From Rheinheimera sp. (GTDB lineage Bacteria > Pseudomonadota > Gammaproteobacteria > Enterobacterales > Alteromonadaceae), in the NCBI GenBank assembly GCA_008015325.1, contig SSFI01000003.1, positions 1 to 64,000 on the forward strand: a DNA stretch of 64,000 nucleotides. The letters are read 5' to 3'. A model generated the notes under the pieces. That model ran no database searches. It worked only from the letters and a program-made list of their open reading frames with translations, and had not been told where the DNA came from. The position numbers and the translations under genes were made by a program. Below, one piece after another: positions 17,883-26,602 of the stretch (the stretch's first letter is position 1; every line of letters starts with the position of its first letter).

Positions 17883-18677
17883 TTATAGCACCGCCAGACT
17901 GGCGTTGGTCAAATCCGTCACCAGCATACAGCCAGGACTATGGCTGAATGCCAAATCTGCCGCCGCATTTTTTATCGCCACTTGTGGTGTGACGCCACAA
18001 GCCCAGAACACTGGAATTTCATCGGCGCCGATGCTGACCGCGTCGCCATAATCCGGCGCCTGCAGATCGTGGATGCCAATCAATGCCGGATCGCCTAAAT
18101 GCACAGGAGCGCCATGGACCGTTGGAAAGCGGCTACAAATCTGAATGGCACGGATAGCATCGGCAGCACGCATCGGCCGCATGCTGACCACCATATTTCC
18201 CGAAAAAGCACCAACGGCATTTAGCCTGAGATTGGTGTTATACATCGGCACGTTTTTCTGCTCTGTCTGGTGACGTAATTCAATACCGCCTTGTTGCAGT
18301 GCTTCCTCAAACGAGAACGAGCAACCAATCAGAAAACTGACCATATCGGCGCGCCAATACGGCGTTAAATCAGCGACAGACTCAGTGAAAACGCCGGCGC
18401 GAAACACGTTATAGCGCGGTGCATCACTGCGGATATCCAGCGTTTTGCCGCCGACTTCAAAGTCAGTCTGGCCTGGCGTCGTCGCAAAGGCCAGCAGCGG
18501 ACAAGGTTTAGGGTTAGCCAGACAAAACTTCAGAAAGTCATCCGCCAGCGTCTTTGGCAGAATAGCCAGATTGGCCTGCACGTAGCCGTTGGCGAGGCCG
18601 GCAGTTGGCCCTTGCCAAAGTCCCTGCCTGGCTGCGGTCCTGACCGCCAGCGGGCTTGAATGGGCGTTTAGTAACAT
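17883..18677 (-). CDS. D-glutamate cyclase-like protein, DUF1445 half (YcsI family)
   Basis: About 264 residues of the DUF1445/YcsI 'putative hydro-lyase' family, homologous to the N-terminal half of eukaryotic D-glutamate cyclase. Seen are DAPRYNVFRAG, the IGCSFSFEEAL motif, MRPMRAADAIRAIQICSRFP and HGAPVHLGDP. ATG 18677 is preferred over 18695 because AGGA lies 7-8 nt upstream. First gene of the operon DUF1445-pxpB-pxpC-DUF4392-dat. In B. subtilis the relative ycsI lies between ycsF (pxpA) and kipI/kipA, but no pxpA is present here. Confidence 0.9.
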   Translation of the reverse strand: MLLNAHSSPLAVRTAARQGLWQGPTAGLANGYVQANLAILPKTLADDFLKFCLANPKPCPLLAFATTPGQTDFEVGGKTLDIRSDAPRYNVFRAGVFTESVADLTPYWRADMVSFLIGCSFSFEEALQQGGIELRHQTEQKNVPMYNTNLRLNAVGAFSGNMVVSMRPMRAADAIRAIQICSRFPTVHGAPVHLGDPALIGIHDLQAPDYGDAVSIGADEIPVFWACGVTPQVAIKNAAADLAFSHSPGCMLVTDLTNASLAVL

Positions 18678-18744
18678 CGATGTTCCTTTTGACATTTGTC
18701 AGTGAAATTACACTGCCACAATGTGCCGGCCCTCGCCAGACACT

Positions 18745-20574
18745 TTAATCTAATCGTACCGGCAACACGCCGGTTGCCGTGGTTTTACCGCTGAATAATC
18801 GCGCCAGTGCGACAAACACCGCGCCGGGCTCGTGATCTGGTTTCAGGCTAAACGGATAACCGTAACTGGCAAGACGAATATCCACCTTGCCAGCAAAAAC
18901 CGGTAACTGGTAAGGCGAGCGCAACGCGATCACAACTGTTGTAGCCTGTTGGCTGCGGGCCAGCGCCAGTTGCTGCTGCAGTGTCGCGAGTTGAGCGTCG
19001 ACGCTCACCGGCGCACTTAATGCAGCAGCCTGAGATAGGTCCGCTAACACGCCGACTTCGACCGCGCTTTGCTCCGGCGCGACATAAGCACCAATCACCA
19101 CAGCGCCCGCAGCCAGCGGCGGCAAAGAGGTTTGACTTCGCAGATCAACACATTGCAGCGGGACTGCCGGAAATTCAACTTGAAGAGCCTGACTGAATCG
19201 CCGGCACTTATCTGCATCAGGCAGCAGCAAATAGAGGGACTGGGCTTTGGCAATCAGGCTGATGTCGCCGTCCAGTTGCGTTAACGCGCTGCTGGCGATG
19301 GCCAGATCAAGCTGCTGTTGGCGCTGATATAAAGCTGTGAATTCTGCCGCACTTTGGGCCGTCTGTTGCCGTTGCGCCAGCCACAACCTAAGGTCGCGAA
19401 CCCGCTCCGCAGATTGCTGTAATGCCGTTACGTCCAGTTCACCGCTTTGCACGGCGGCGACCAGTTGGTCTAATAACTGTTCTAATTTGACAAAATCCGC
19501 CGGGCTTTGGATCTCCAGTGGCATCAGCGCGATATCAGCGCCGGCAATAAAGCTGTGTCTGACCGCCTGCAGCGGTGTAAAAGCCGCACTGATCGCCTGC
19601 ATATTCAGCGCATCGGTGATCACAACACCGTCAAACTCCAGCTGTTCACGCAGCACGCCGGTTAAAATGGCTTTGGACAAAGTGGCTGGCGGTGCAATTG
19701 GCTCGCCTTGTTGCGTTTCGACCCGACTGTCATCCAGCGCCGGATATTGAATATGCGCAGTCATTACCAGGCGCGCAGCGCCGGCCTGGATCGCCTGCCG
19801 AAAAGGTTCTAAATCAATGGTTTCAGCCACAGCGCGGACATGGTCGACCTGCGGCAATCCGGTGTGACTGTCGGTCGCGGTATCACCGTGTCCCGGAAAG
19901 TGTTTTAAAGTTGCCGCCACGCCGCCGCGCTGCAGGCTGCGGGCGAGCGCTATGCCCAGTGCTGCAACCTGTTGCGGATCATCGCCAAAAGCGCGCACGC
20001 CAATCACTGGGTTCGCCGGGTCGCTGTTGACGTCCAGCGACGGCGAAAAATTGATATTGATACCCAGCTGTCGCAAGGTTTGCGCTTGTGTATCCCCCTG
20101 CGCCTGCGCAAGCTGCGTCTGATGTGTGCCATAGGTCGCCCCCAGCGCCATCGCGCCGGGGAATGCCGGTAAAATGGCTTCGGGCAACCGGGCTACACGG
20201 CCGCCTTCCTGATCCGTGGCAATCAGCAGTGGTAAGTCATCAGTGGTGGTTTGATGCAGCGCATCGGTTAAACGCCGGATTTGTGTCATCTCCTGCAGAT
20301 TGACGGCAAATAACACCACACCACCGATATGGTGTTCGCTGAGTTTTTGCTGCCACAAGGCCGGTAACTGCGTCACAGCTTGTGAACAAGGTTGTTCCGG
20401 CGTAACGTCGTGGTGGCAAAAATGACGCAGATCTAACATTAACTTCTGACCCAGCCAGAAGCGGATCTGCTGTTCCTGCGACTGTTGATACCAAAGCCAG
20501 CCACCACTGCCAAACAGCGCCAACAGCACGAGCCCGCCAGCCAGGCGCAGAAGGGAAAAATTGCGGCTTCGCAT
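18745..20574 (-). CDS. Exported or membrane-anchored beta-N-acetylhexosaminidase (GH3, NagZ-like)
   Basis: About 609 residues. An N-terminal hydrophobic segment (LAGGLVLLALFGSGGWLWY) shows it is an exported or anchored protein, unlike cytosolic E. coli NagZ. The GH3 barrel has ATDQEGGRVARL, KHFPGHGDTATDSHTGLP with the His used as general acid/base in NagZ enzymes, and the nucleophile Asp in VITDALNM. About 230 extra residues follow the barrel and look like the second alpha/beta domain of longer GH3 enzymes. It would remove GlcNAc from the non-reducing ends of murein chains outside the cytoplasm. The frame can start at 20598 instead. It is divergent from the symporter gene with a shared operator-like site. 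Confidence 0.88.
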   Translation of the reverse strand: MRSRNFSLLRLAGGLVLLALFGSGGWLWYQQSQEQQIRFWLGQKLMLDLRHFCHHDVTPEQPCSQAVTQLPALWQQKLSEHHIGGVVLFAVNLQEMTQIRRLTDALHQTTTDDLPLLIATDQEGGRVARLPEAILPAFPGAMALGATYGTHQTQLAQAQGDTQAQTLRQLGININFSPSLDVNSDPANPVIGVRAFGDDPQQVAALGIALARSLQRGGVAATLKHFPGHGDTATDSHTGLPQVDHVRAVAETIDLEPFRQAIQAGAARLVMTAHIQYPALDDSRVETQQGEPIAPPATLSKAILTGVLREQLEFDGVVITDALNMQAISAAFTPLQAVRHSFIAGADIALMPLEIQSPADFVKLEQLLDQLVAAVQSGELDVTALQQSAERVRDLRLWLAQRQQTAQSAAEFTALYQRQQQLDLAIASSALTQLDGDISLIAKAQSLYLLLPDADKCRRFSQALQVEFPAVPLQCVDLRSQTSLPPLAAGAVVIGAYVAPEQSAVEVGVLADLSQAAALSAPVSVDAQLATLQQQLALARSQQATTVVIALRSPYQLPVFAGKVDIRLASYGYPFSLKPDHEPGAVFVALARLFSGKTTATGVLPVRLD

Positions 20575-20639
20575 TGTCGCTTCGCTCAAAAACATCATTC
20601 TGTACTGCCAGTTATGCCGCAGCTGGCGGCGAAAATCAA

Positions 20640-20680
20640 GAATATATTATTCTTAGATAAATAGTTTGAAATAATATTTG
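20640..20680. promoter_or_regulatory. Candidate MurR operator, site B, in the nagZ-like/symporter divergent promoter
   Basis: Perfect repeat GAATA-TAT-TATTC at 20640-20652, extended to AAGAATA/TATTCTT at 20638-20654. A second element, AATATTTG at 20673-20680, sits at exactly the same distance as in site C (26518-26558): both have AATATATTATTC, then 20 nt, then AATATTTG. The site lies 54-94 nt before the symporter ATG and 66 nt or more before the nagZ-like ATG. Confidence 0.65.
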
Positions 20681-20733
20681 ATGCCCCCTATGCTTGGAAA
20701 ATAAGCAACGCCTTCAACATTTCAGGGGCCTCC

Positions 20734-22362
20734 ATGAATTCGGCTTTTCAGTCGGCAGACTGGATTATTTTTGCCGGCTATTTCCTCTTGCTTGCACTGA
20801 CCGGCTGGTGGTTTAACCGCGGCAGTATTGGCAGCAGCCGGGAGTTTTTTACCGGCAACGGCAAAATTCCAACCTGGGTCATTGCCGTGTCGGTGCTGGC
20901 GACTGCGCAATCTGCCGCAACTTTCCTTGGCGCACCGGATTACGCCTACCGCGGCGATCTGACCTATCTGACCACCAATCTTGGGGCTTTGGCTGCGGCG
21001 TTTTTTGTTGCCCATTTTCTGCTGCCAAAATTCTATCAATATAAAGTCAGTACCGCTTATGCCTTATTGCAGCATCGTTTCGGTGAGCCAACTAAACGCC
21101 ATGCGGGCTGGATGTACCTGATTGGCCGGTTATTTGCCAGTGGCGCCCGCCTCTACATGGCAGCGATTGCCCTGTCGATGATTTTGTTTACCGATATAGC
21201 CCCAGGCCATGTCCTCGGCGCTATTGCCTTGTTGTGCATCGTCAGTTTTGCCTATTCGACCTGGGGCGGCATCCGCTCGGTGATTTATGGCGACGCCATC
21301 CAATGCGCGGTGTATGTCGGTGCTGCTGTGCTGGTACTGGGTTACTTATATTGGCAGTTGCCGGGCGACAGCAGTCAGATCTGGCGGTCGTTACAAACAC
21401 CGGCCGATGGCAGCGCCAGTAAATTACGTTTGCTGGATTTTGGCACTGATCTGAGCCCGGCCGGTGCCTTTAATTTACTGTCCACTTTTACCGGCTTCTT
21501 TTTGCTGTTTATCGCCTCCTTTGGCCTGGATCAGGATTTAACCCAGCGAGCTTTGTCCTGTCGCGATGCCCGCCAGGGCACCTGGGCGCTGGTTGGTTCA
21601 GTGCTGTTAGTCGTGCCTGTGGTCATGGTGCTGCTGGGGATCGGTTTACTGTTATTTTTATTTTATCAGGACCCAGCCTATAGCAACGCCCTGGGCGCTG
21701 CGCCGCAAAATCGCTTTGCCGGTGAAACCATCACCGTGTTTATGTTCTATGTGCTGCATGAATTGCCCGCCGGTTTACGCGGGTTGGTCACAGTCGGTGT
21801 GATAGCGGCAGCAGTGTCGACGCTGACATCTGGCCTCAATTCAATGGCATCAGTCTTGATGGAAGACATGTTGAAACCCCGGTTGGGTGCGCATTTGTCG
21901 GCCTGCGCCGAAGTCCCGCTGGCTCGGGCCCTGATGTTTATATTGATGCTGGCGCTTGGTGCCATGGCGATGTTGTGTTTTTACTGGCAGCAATACAGCG
22001 ATACGCCGCTACTGGCATTTGCGCTGGGGGTGATGGTGTTCTCGTACAGTGGATTACTGGCGGTATTTGCCGTTGCACTGTTCAGCCAGCGTGGCAACAG
22101 CCGCAGCTGTGCCCTCGCCTTACTGACGGGCTTTGTCGTGGCTGCCCTGCAGCAGCCCTATCTGCAACAGTGGTATTTACCAGCAGCCTGGCAGTTTGAT
22201 TTGGCTTTTACCTGGCAACTTTGTATTGGCTTCATTCTGGCAACCCTGGTGGCGCTGAGTGGCAAGCCCCAACCGGTTTGTTGCACAACAGCAAAGTCTG
22301 CAGCTGTATTTTCACAGCGCTCTGATGAGGTGACTGATGTCTTTGTTTCTGCTCGGAATTGA
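20734..22362 (+). CDS. Sodium:solute symporter (SSS family), probable amino-sugar importer
   Basis: A 542-residue polytopic membrane protein of the sodium:solute symporter family, with about 13-14 hydrophobic segments and SAATFLGAPDYAYRGDLTYL near the N-terminus. Start ATG 20734 has AGGGG 6 nt upstream. The next gene, the kinase-etherase fusion, starts inside its last 26 nt, so the two are co-translated. That coupling makes MurNAc, GlcNAc or the anhydro forms the likely substrates, but the family transports many solutes and the substrate cannot be read from sequence. Confidence 0.88.
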   Translation: MNSAFQSADWIIFAGYFLLLALTGWWFNRGSIGSSREFFTGNGKIPTWVIAVSVLATAQSAATFLGAPDYAYRGDLTYLTTNLGALAAAFFVAHFLLPKFYQYKVSTAYALLQHRFGEPTKRHAGWMYLIGRLFASGARLYMAAIALSMILFTDIAPGHVLGAIALLCIVSFAYSTWGGIRSVIYGDAIQCAVYVGAAVLVLGYLYWQLPGDSSQIWRSLQTPADGSASKLRLLDFGTDLSPAGAFNLLSTFTGFFLLFIASFGLDQDLTQRALSCRDARQGTWALVGSVLLVVPVVMVLLGIGLLLFLFYQDPAYSNALGAAPQNRFAGETITVFMFYVLHELPAGLRGLVTVGVIAAAVSTLTSGLNSMASVLMEDMLKPRLGAHLSACAEVPLARALMFILMLALGAMAMLCFYWQQYSDTPLLAFALGVMVFSYSGLLAVFAVALFSQRGNSRSCALALLTGFVVAALQQPYLQQWYLPAAWQFDLAFTWQLCIGFILATLVALSGKPQPVCCTTAKSAAVFSQRSDEVTDVFVSARN

Positions 22363-24217
22363 CGGCGGTGGCAGTAAAACGCTGGCGTTGCTGTGTGATG
22401 CGCAAGGCGCAGAACTGGCTACGGCCAGCAGCGGGCCTGCGCATCTGACCAACGATCTGCCCGGCGCTTGCGCCACTGTGATACAGCTTATCAGCAGCAT
22501 CCTGCAAACCGCGCAGCTGACACCGTCGCAAGTTGTATTGGTGGTTGGCATTGCCGGTGCCGGCGATGAACAGTTAAAACTGCATTTACGCAGTGCGCTC
22601 AGACCAGAGCAGTTTGCCCGTTGTTACGTCACAACTGATGCCAAAACGTCGTTGTACGGCGCCAATTGCGGCGCGCCTGTGGTTGCGATTGCGCTGGGCA
22701 CCGGCTCTGTCGCAATGCGGCTGGACCAAAGCCAGCAAGAGCAACAAGTCGGTGGCTGGGGTTTTAGCATTGGTGACGAAGGCGGCGGCGCCGCGATGGG
22801 AAAAGCGGCGGTTCGCGCCGCCTTGTGGGAGCTGGATTGCCATCCGGATAGTTACTCCAAACTCGCACAGTATATTTTCTCCGTGATAGGCCAAAATAAA
22901 ACCGCGATGCTGACCTGGCTGCGTCAAGCCAATGCCAATCAATACGCTGCGCTCGCACCAACGGTGATTGAGTTGGCAGCCAGTTGTCCTGCTGCGCTTG
23001 GGGTGTTGCGTAAACATGCTGCCGATGTGGAGCTGCTGATTAAAGCGACCCGCGCCGATACCGATCTGCCTGTAGTGGTACTTGGCGGCCTCGCTGCGGC
23101 GACAGTGCCCTATTTGTCCGGACAAGTCCGGGGCTGGTGCCAAAGCGCCAAAGCGGATAGCGTACGGGGCGCTATCTTCATCGCCCGGCAACTGGCGGAT
23201 TCTGTCACCAGATGTCCTGAACCGACAAAACCAGTGCTCTCTGCTGGAAAAGACGAGCCGGCGATCGCGCTGGCGCGTCAGCTGAGTCAATTGCCAACCG
23301 AGTCGCGTAACGCTACCCGGCTTAATTTAGCCGGATTAGCGACCGAAGCTTTGTTACAGACTTTGAATCAGGCCGACCAGAGCGTGCCGCAAGTCGTCGC
23401 CCTTGCTATTCCGCCACTGGCGCAACTGGTTGACAAAGTCGTGACGGCGTTTGCCGCCGGTGGCCGGTTGATTTATCTCGGTGCCGGCACCAGCGGCCGG
23501 TTAGGTGTGCTGGATGCCGTTGAGTGTCCGCCGACTTTCAGTGTCAAGCCAGAACAGATCATCGGTCTGATCGCCGGCGGCCATAGTGCAATGTTTCGCG
23601 CCAAAGAAGGCGCGGAAGACGATGCAGCCCTGGCGGTTGCCGATCTCGCCGCGATAAATTTCTGCGCCAAAGATGTGCTGGTTGGAGTCGCCGCCAGCGG
23701 CCGCACACCTTATGTGATTGCCGGCTTGCGCTATGCGCGTGAGCTGGGGGCTTTGACCGCAGGTATCAGCTGTAATCCGGCTACTGAAGTTTTAAGCTGC
23801 GCCGACATCGCGATTTGTGCGCCGGTCGGGCCTGAAGTGTTAAGCGGTTCGACCCGGCTAAAGGCCGGTACCGCACAAAAACTGATGCTGAATATGATCT
23901 CCACTGCGGCGATGGTGCGAAGTGGTAAGGTCTATCAGGATCTGATGGTCGACTTGCATGCCAGCAATGCCAAATTAAAAGCCAGAGCCTTAAACATCAT
24001 CTGCCAGGCCACGGATTGCAGTCTGGAGCAAGCCAGCGACCTGCTGCAGCAGGCCGGTCAGAGTGTCAAACTGGCAATTTTGCTGTATCACTGTGTGCCG
24101 ACGCCGGGCGCTATTTCCGCAGCTGAAGTGCAGGCCGCCCGGCAGTTACTTGAACAAAACCAGGGCCATCTGGCTCAGGCGATTGAAGAGATAAAGGCGA
24201 CAGCATGTCCGGCATGA
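22337..24217 (+). CDS. murQ: Fusion of MurNAc/GlcNAc-type kinase and MurNAc-6P etherase MurQ
   Basis: 626 residues in two enzymes. Residues 1 to about 295 are a BadF/BadG-type sugar kinase of the GlcNAc kinase/MurK group: LGIDGGGSKT (phosphate 1), IALGTGSVA (phosphate 2) and GDEGGGAAMG. From about residue 315 it is a full MurQ: LGAGTSGRLGVLDA, the two catalytic glutamates in DAVECPPT and AKEGAEDD, VAASGRTPYVIAG and GSTRLKAGTAQK. The kinase would make MurNAc-6P and the etherase would split it into GlcNAc-6P and D-lactate in one polypeptide. Start has GAGG 6 nt upstream. No frameshift or stop is seen at the junction, so the fusion is real in this sequence. Confidence 0.95.
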   Translation: MSLFLLGIDGGGSKTLALLCDAQGAELATASSGPAHLTNDLPGACATVIQLISSILQTAQLTPSQVVLVVGIAGAGDEQLKLHLRSALRPEQFARCYVTTDAKTSLYGANCGAPVVAIALGTGSVAMRLDQSQQEQQVGGWGFSIGDEGGGAAMGKAAVRAALWELDCHPDSYSKLAQYIFSVIGQNKTAMLTWLRQANANQYAALAPTVIELAASCPAALGVLRKHAADVELLIKATRADTDLPVVVLGGLAAATVPYLSGQVRGWCQSAKADSVRGAIFIARQLADSVTRCPEPTKPVLSAGKDEPAIALARQLSQLPTESRNATRLNLAGLATEALLQTLNQADQSVPQVVALAIPPLAQLVDKVVTAFAAGGRLIYLGAGTSGRLGVLDAVECPPTFSVKPEQIIGLIAGGHSAMFRAKEGAEDDAALAVADLAAINFCAKDVLVGVAASGRTPYVIAGLRYARELGALTAGISCNPATEVLSCADIAICAPVGPEVLSGSTRLKAGTAQKLMLNMISTAAMVRSGKVYQDLMVDLHASNAKLKARALNIICQATDCSLEQASDLLQQAGQSVKLAILLYHCVPTPGAISAAEVQAARQLLEQNQGHLAQAIEEIKATACPA

Positions 24218-25440
24218 AAACCTTGTTGTTGCTGCTGTTATTGGCCGGTGTGTTTGCCGTCCCAGTTACGGCTGACGAAACAAAGCGGGCAGCGGCACAG
24301 AGCTGCTTTTCCGACCCAACCACTATGGCCAGCGACTTGTCTGCCCGGGTCGGCGCCTCACAACTGAAACAAAGACAAGCAGAACTGCGGGGGAAACGTC
24401 TTGGGCTGGTGGTGAACCAAAGTTCGCGGCTGGGTCATTGTCATCTGGTTGATGTGATCGCTGAACTGGGCCTGCAAGTTACGGTGATATTTACGCCGGA
24501 GCATGGTTTTCGTGGCGATGCGGACGCCGGCGCCGCGGTTGCTGATAGTCGTGATCAGCACAGTGGCGTGCCGATTTATTCGTTATATGGGGCGCAAAAA
24601 GCGCCGGACGCGGCTCAGCTCGCGCAAGTTGATCTGCTGCTGTTTGATTTACAGGATGTCGGCACCCGTTTTTACACCTATTTATCGACTTTGCATTATG
24701 TGATGCAGGCTGCTGCAAACGCGAAAATTCCGCTGTGGCTGCTGGACAGACCCAATCCGAATGGTCGCTGGCTGGATGGACCGCTGTTACAACCAGAGTT
24801 CAGCTCTTTTGTTGGCCTGCATCCAATCCCACTTCTGCACGGCATGACACTTGGCGAATTGGCGTTGATGATCAAAGGCGAAGGCTGGATCAGTAACAGC
24901 AAAGCTTTAACGCTGATTGTCTTACCGATCGCCAACTACCGGCGTGATCTGCCGTATGATTTACCGGTGCCCCCCAGCCCGAACTTACCGAACCGGCAGG
25001 CGGTTGCCTGGTATCCGACGCTGGCGCTGTTTGAAGGGACTACGGTGTCTGTGGGCCGCGGCACTGCCTGGCCTTTTCAGCTGGCTGGCCATCCGCTATT
25101 ACTGGAAAATTCTGCCAGCTGGGTAGTGACGCCGGTCACCACCCCAGGCGCAGCACTCAATCCACCCTGGCGTGATACGCCAATTGGTGCCGAAGACTAC
25201 AGAACGGAGTTGCCCAGACATGGGCTGATGGTGGAAGTCTGGCTGGCATGGCACAAACGTTTTAAAGCCAAAGGCCTGACGTTGATCGATAAGCCGGCGT
25301 TTTTTGACAAACTGGCCGGCACAGATCAGCTACGGCAGCAACTTGATCAACAGCAAAATGCAGCGCAAATTCGCCAGAGCTGGCAACAAGGTTTAGCCTC
25401 ATTTGCGCAGCGCCGCGCGCCCTACTTGCTTTATCCCTGA
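24205..25440 (+). CDS. namZ: Exo-beta-N-acetylmuramidase NamZ (GH171, DUF1343)
   Basis: 411 residues with a signal peptide (LLLLLLLAGVFAVPVTAD). The DUF1343 signatures are LVVNQSSRLG, VIFTPEHGFRGDADAG, LLFDLQDVGTRFYTY, LLDRPNPNGRWLDGPLLQP and PNLPNRQA. NamZ cuts MurNAc from the non-reducing end of murein chains and complements the NagZ-type enzyme, so the two strip chains alternately. It overlaps the kinase-murQ gene by 13 nt and has AAAGGCG before the ATG, so it belongs to the symporter-kinase/etherase operon. It converges on murR 6 nt later. Confidence 0.93.
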   Translation: MSGMKTLLLLLLLAGVFAVPVTADETKRAAAQSCFSDPTTMASDLSARVGASQLKQRQAELRGKRLGLVVNQSSRLGHCHLVDVIAELGLQVTVIFTPEHGFRGDADAGAAVADSRDQHSGVPIYSLYGAQKAPDAAQLAQVDLLLFDLQDVGTRFYTYLSTLHYVMQAAANAKIPLWLLDRPNPNGRWLDGPLLQPEFSSFVGLHPIPLLHGMTLGELALMIKGEGWISNSKALTLIVLPIANYRRDLPYDLPVPPSPNLPNRQAVAWYPTLALFEGTTVSVGRGTAWPFQLAGHPLLLENSASWVVTPVTTPGAALNPPWRDTPIGAEDYRTELPRHGLMVEVWLAWHKRFKAKGLTLIDKPAFFDKLAGTDQLRQQLDQQQNAAQIRQSWQQGLASFAQRRAPYLLYP

Positions 25441-25446
25441 AGATTT

Positions 25447-26295
25447 CTATCGCGAGCGGTAAAACTGAGCTACCGCCTGATTGGATTTTTCCATCAGGGT
25501 ACGGCCTGTTTTAGATGCCTGCGTCAGACCGATAAACAGCAAATCAATGACGTATTCCTGCGCGGTACGCGCCAGGATCGACGATAAACGCGCCGATTCT
25601 TCGTCAGTCGCCATATAAAGCTGCAAATGAGCATGGTCCCCAACCGGTGACTGGCCATAGCGCGTCAGACTCATCACCATGGCCTGATTGGCACGGGCCT
25701 GCCGGCTAATTTCAACGATCTCGCGGGTATTGCCTGATTGGCTGATGGCAAATAGCAAATCACCTTTGCCCAGGGTCGCAACGCCGGCCAGCTGTACGTG
25801 GCTGTCATTTTCGGCCATGGCACAAAAGCCAAGTCTCTGCAGTTTGTATACAAAATCTTTGGCGACCAGCGCAGATGCGCCAATACCGCTGATATGAATG
25901 CGATGCGCGTCGCGCAGCATTTGTATCGCCTGTTCCACCAGCTCTGTGCTGTTTAACGTCGCTGTCGAATTTAATACGGCAATTTTACTGGCCAGTAATT
26001 TGTCACTAACCTGCTGCAGGTTGTCACTGAGCACTATTTTGCCATGCAACGCGGTATTATCAGGTTCTGATAACACTGACTCGTTGAGGGCAAATTTAAA
26101 ATCCGGATAACCGCGATAACCCAGTTTTTGCGTGAACTTCACCACACTGCTCTGACTGACACCGACTGCGCCCGCCAGATTCTGCAACGACAGTTCCCGG
26201 ATCAATGCCGGGGATTTCAGCACAAAATCAGCAATTTTTAACTCATTGGCTGACAAGGTATCTTTGATCGAGCGGATTTTGACTAAACAGGACAT
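25447..26295 (-). CDS. murR: MurR/RpiR-family transcriptional regulator
   Basis: 282 residues: an N-terminal RpiR helix-turn-helix (SLQNLAGAVGVSQSSVVKFTQKLG) and a C-terminal SIS sugar-phosphate domain (GIGASALVAKDFVYKLQRLG, FAISQSGNTREIVEIS). In E. coli MurR represses murQP and responds to MurNAc-6P, the substrate of MurQ. Its place next to namZ and the kinase-murQ fusion makes it the obvious regulator of the murein locus. Start ATG 26295 has AAGGA upstream. It may read the GAATA-N3-TATTC sites. Confidence 0.92.
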   Translation of the reverse strand: MSCLVKIRSIKDTLSANELKIADFVLKSPALIRELSLQNLAGAVGVSQSSVVKFTQKLGYRGYPDFKFALNESVLSEPDNTALHGKIVLSDNLQQVSDKLLASKIAVLNSTATLNSTELVEQAIQMLRDAHRIHISGIGASALVAKDFVYKLQRLGFCAMAENDSHVQLAGVATLGKGDLLFAISQSGNTREIVEISRQARANQAMVMSLTRYGQSPVGDHAHLQLYMATDEESARLSSILARTAQEYVIDLLFIGLTQASKTGRTLMEKSNQAVAQFYRSR

Positions 26296-26602
26296 TTTGG
26301 CGGCTTTCCTTTAAAGTGCTGTTTACCTTTTTGCCCTGAAAATATTACAGGGCAAGACGATGGTAAAGTATTTTCTGTCGAGCGTTTCTGTTTCAAGGAA
26401 AACCGGCTGGTTATGACGAATGACTTATGCCGGACTTTTGGGATAAAATTGGAAACATCTGGCTTTAGCCCTTTAAAACGTTTGGTTACAGTACTGCCAG
26501 GCTGAAATTATAACCTGCAATATATTATTCCTCAATTGTGTTAAATGAAGAATATTTGTGCTAATAAGTAGCCTTCAGTAAAGCAGACCGGAGCGCATCA
26601 GA
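26296..26602. other. Divergent promoter region murR / amidase
   Basis: 307 nt without a gene. It holds site C of the proposed operator (26518-26558) near the amidase side and an imperfect AT-rich inverted repeat (GAAAATATTAC at 26338 with GTAAAGTATTTTC near 26363) near the murR side, which could be a second regulator site for autoregulation. Confidence 0.55.
26518..26558. promoter_or_regulatory. Candidate MurR operator, site C
   Basis: CAATA-TAT-TATTC at 26518-26530 (nine of ten positions) with AATATTTG at 26551-26558, matching the two-part layout of site B base for base in the conserved blocks and in spacing. It lies 45-85 nt before the GTG of the amidase gene. Confidence 0.6.
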
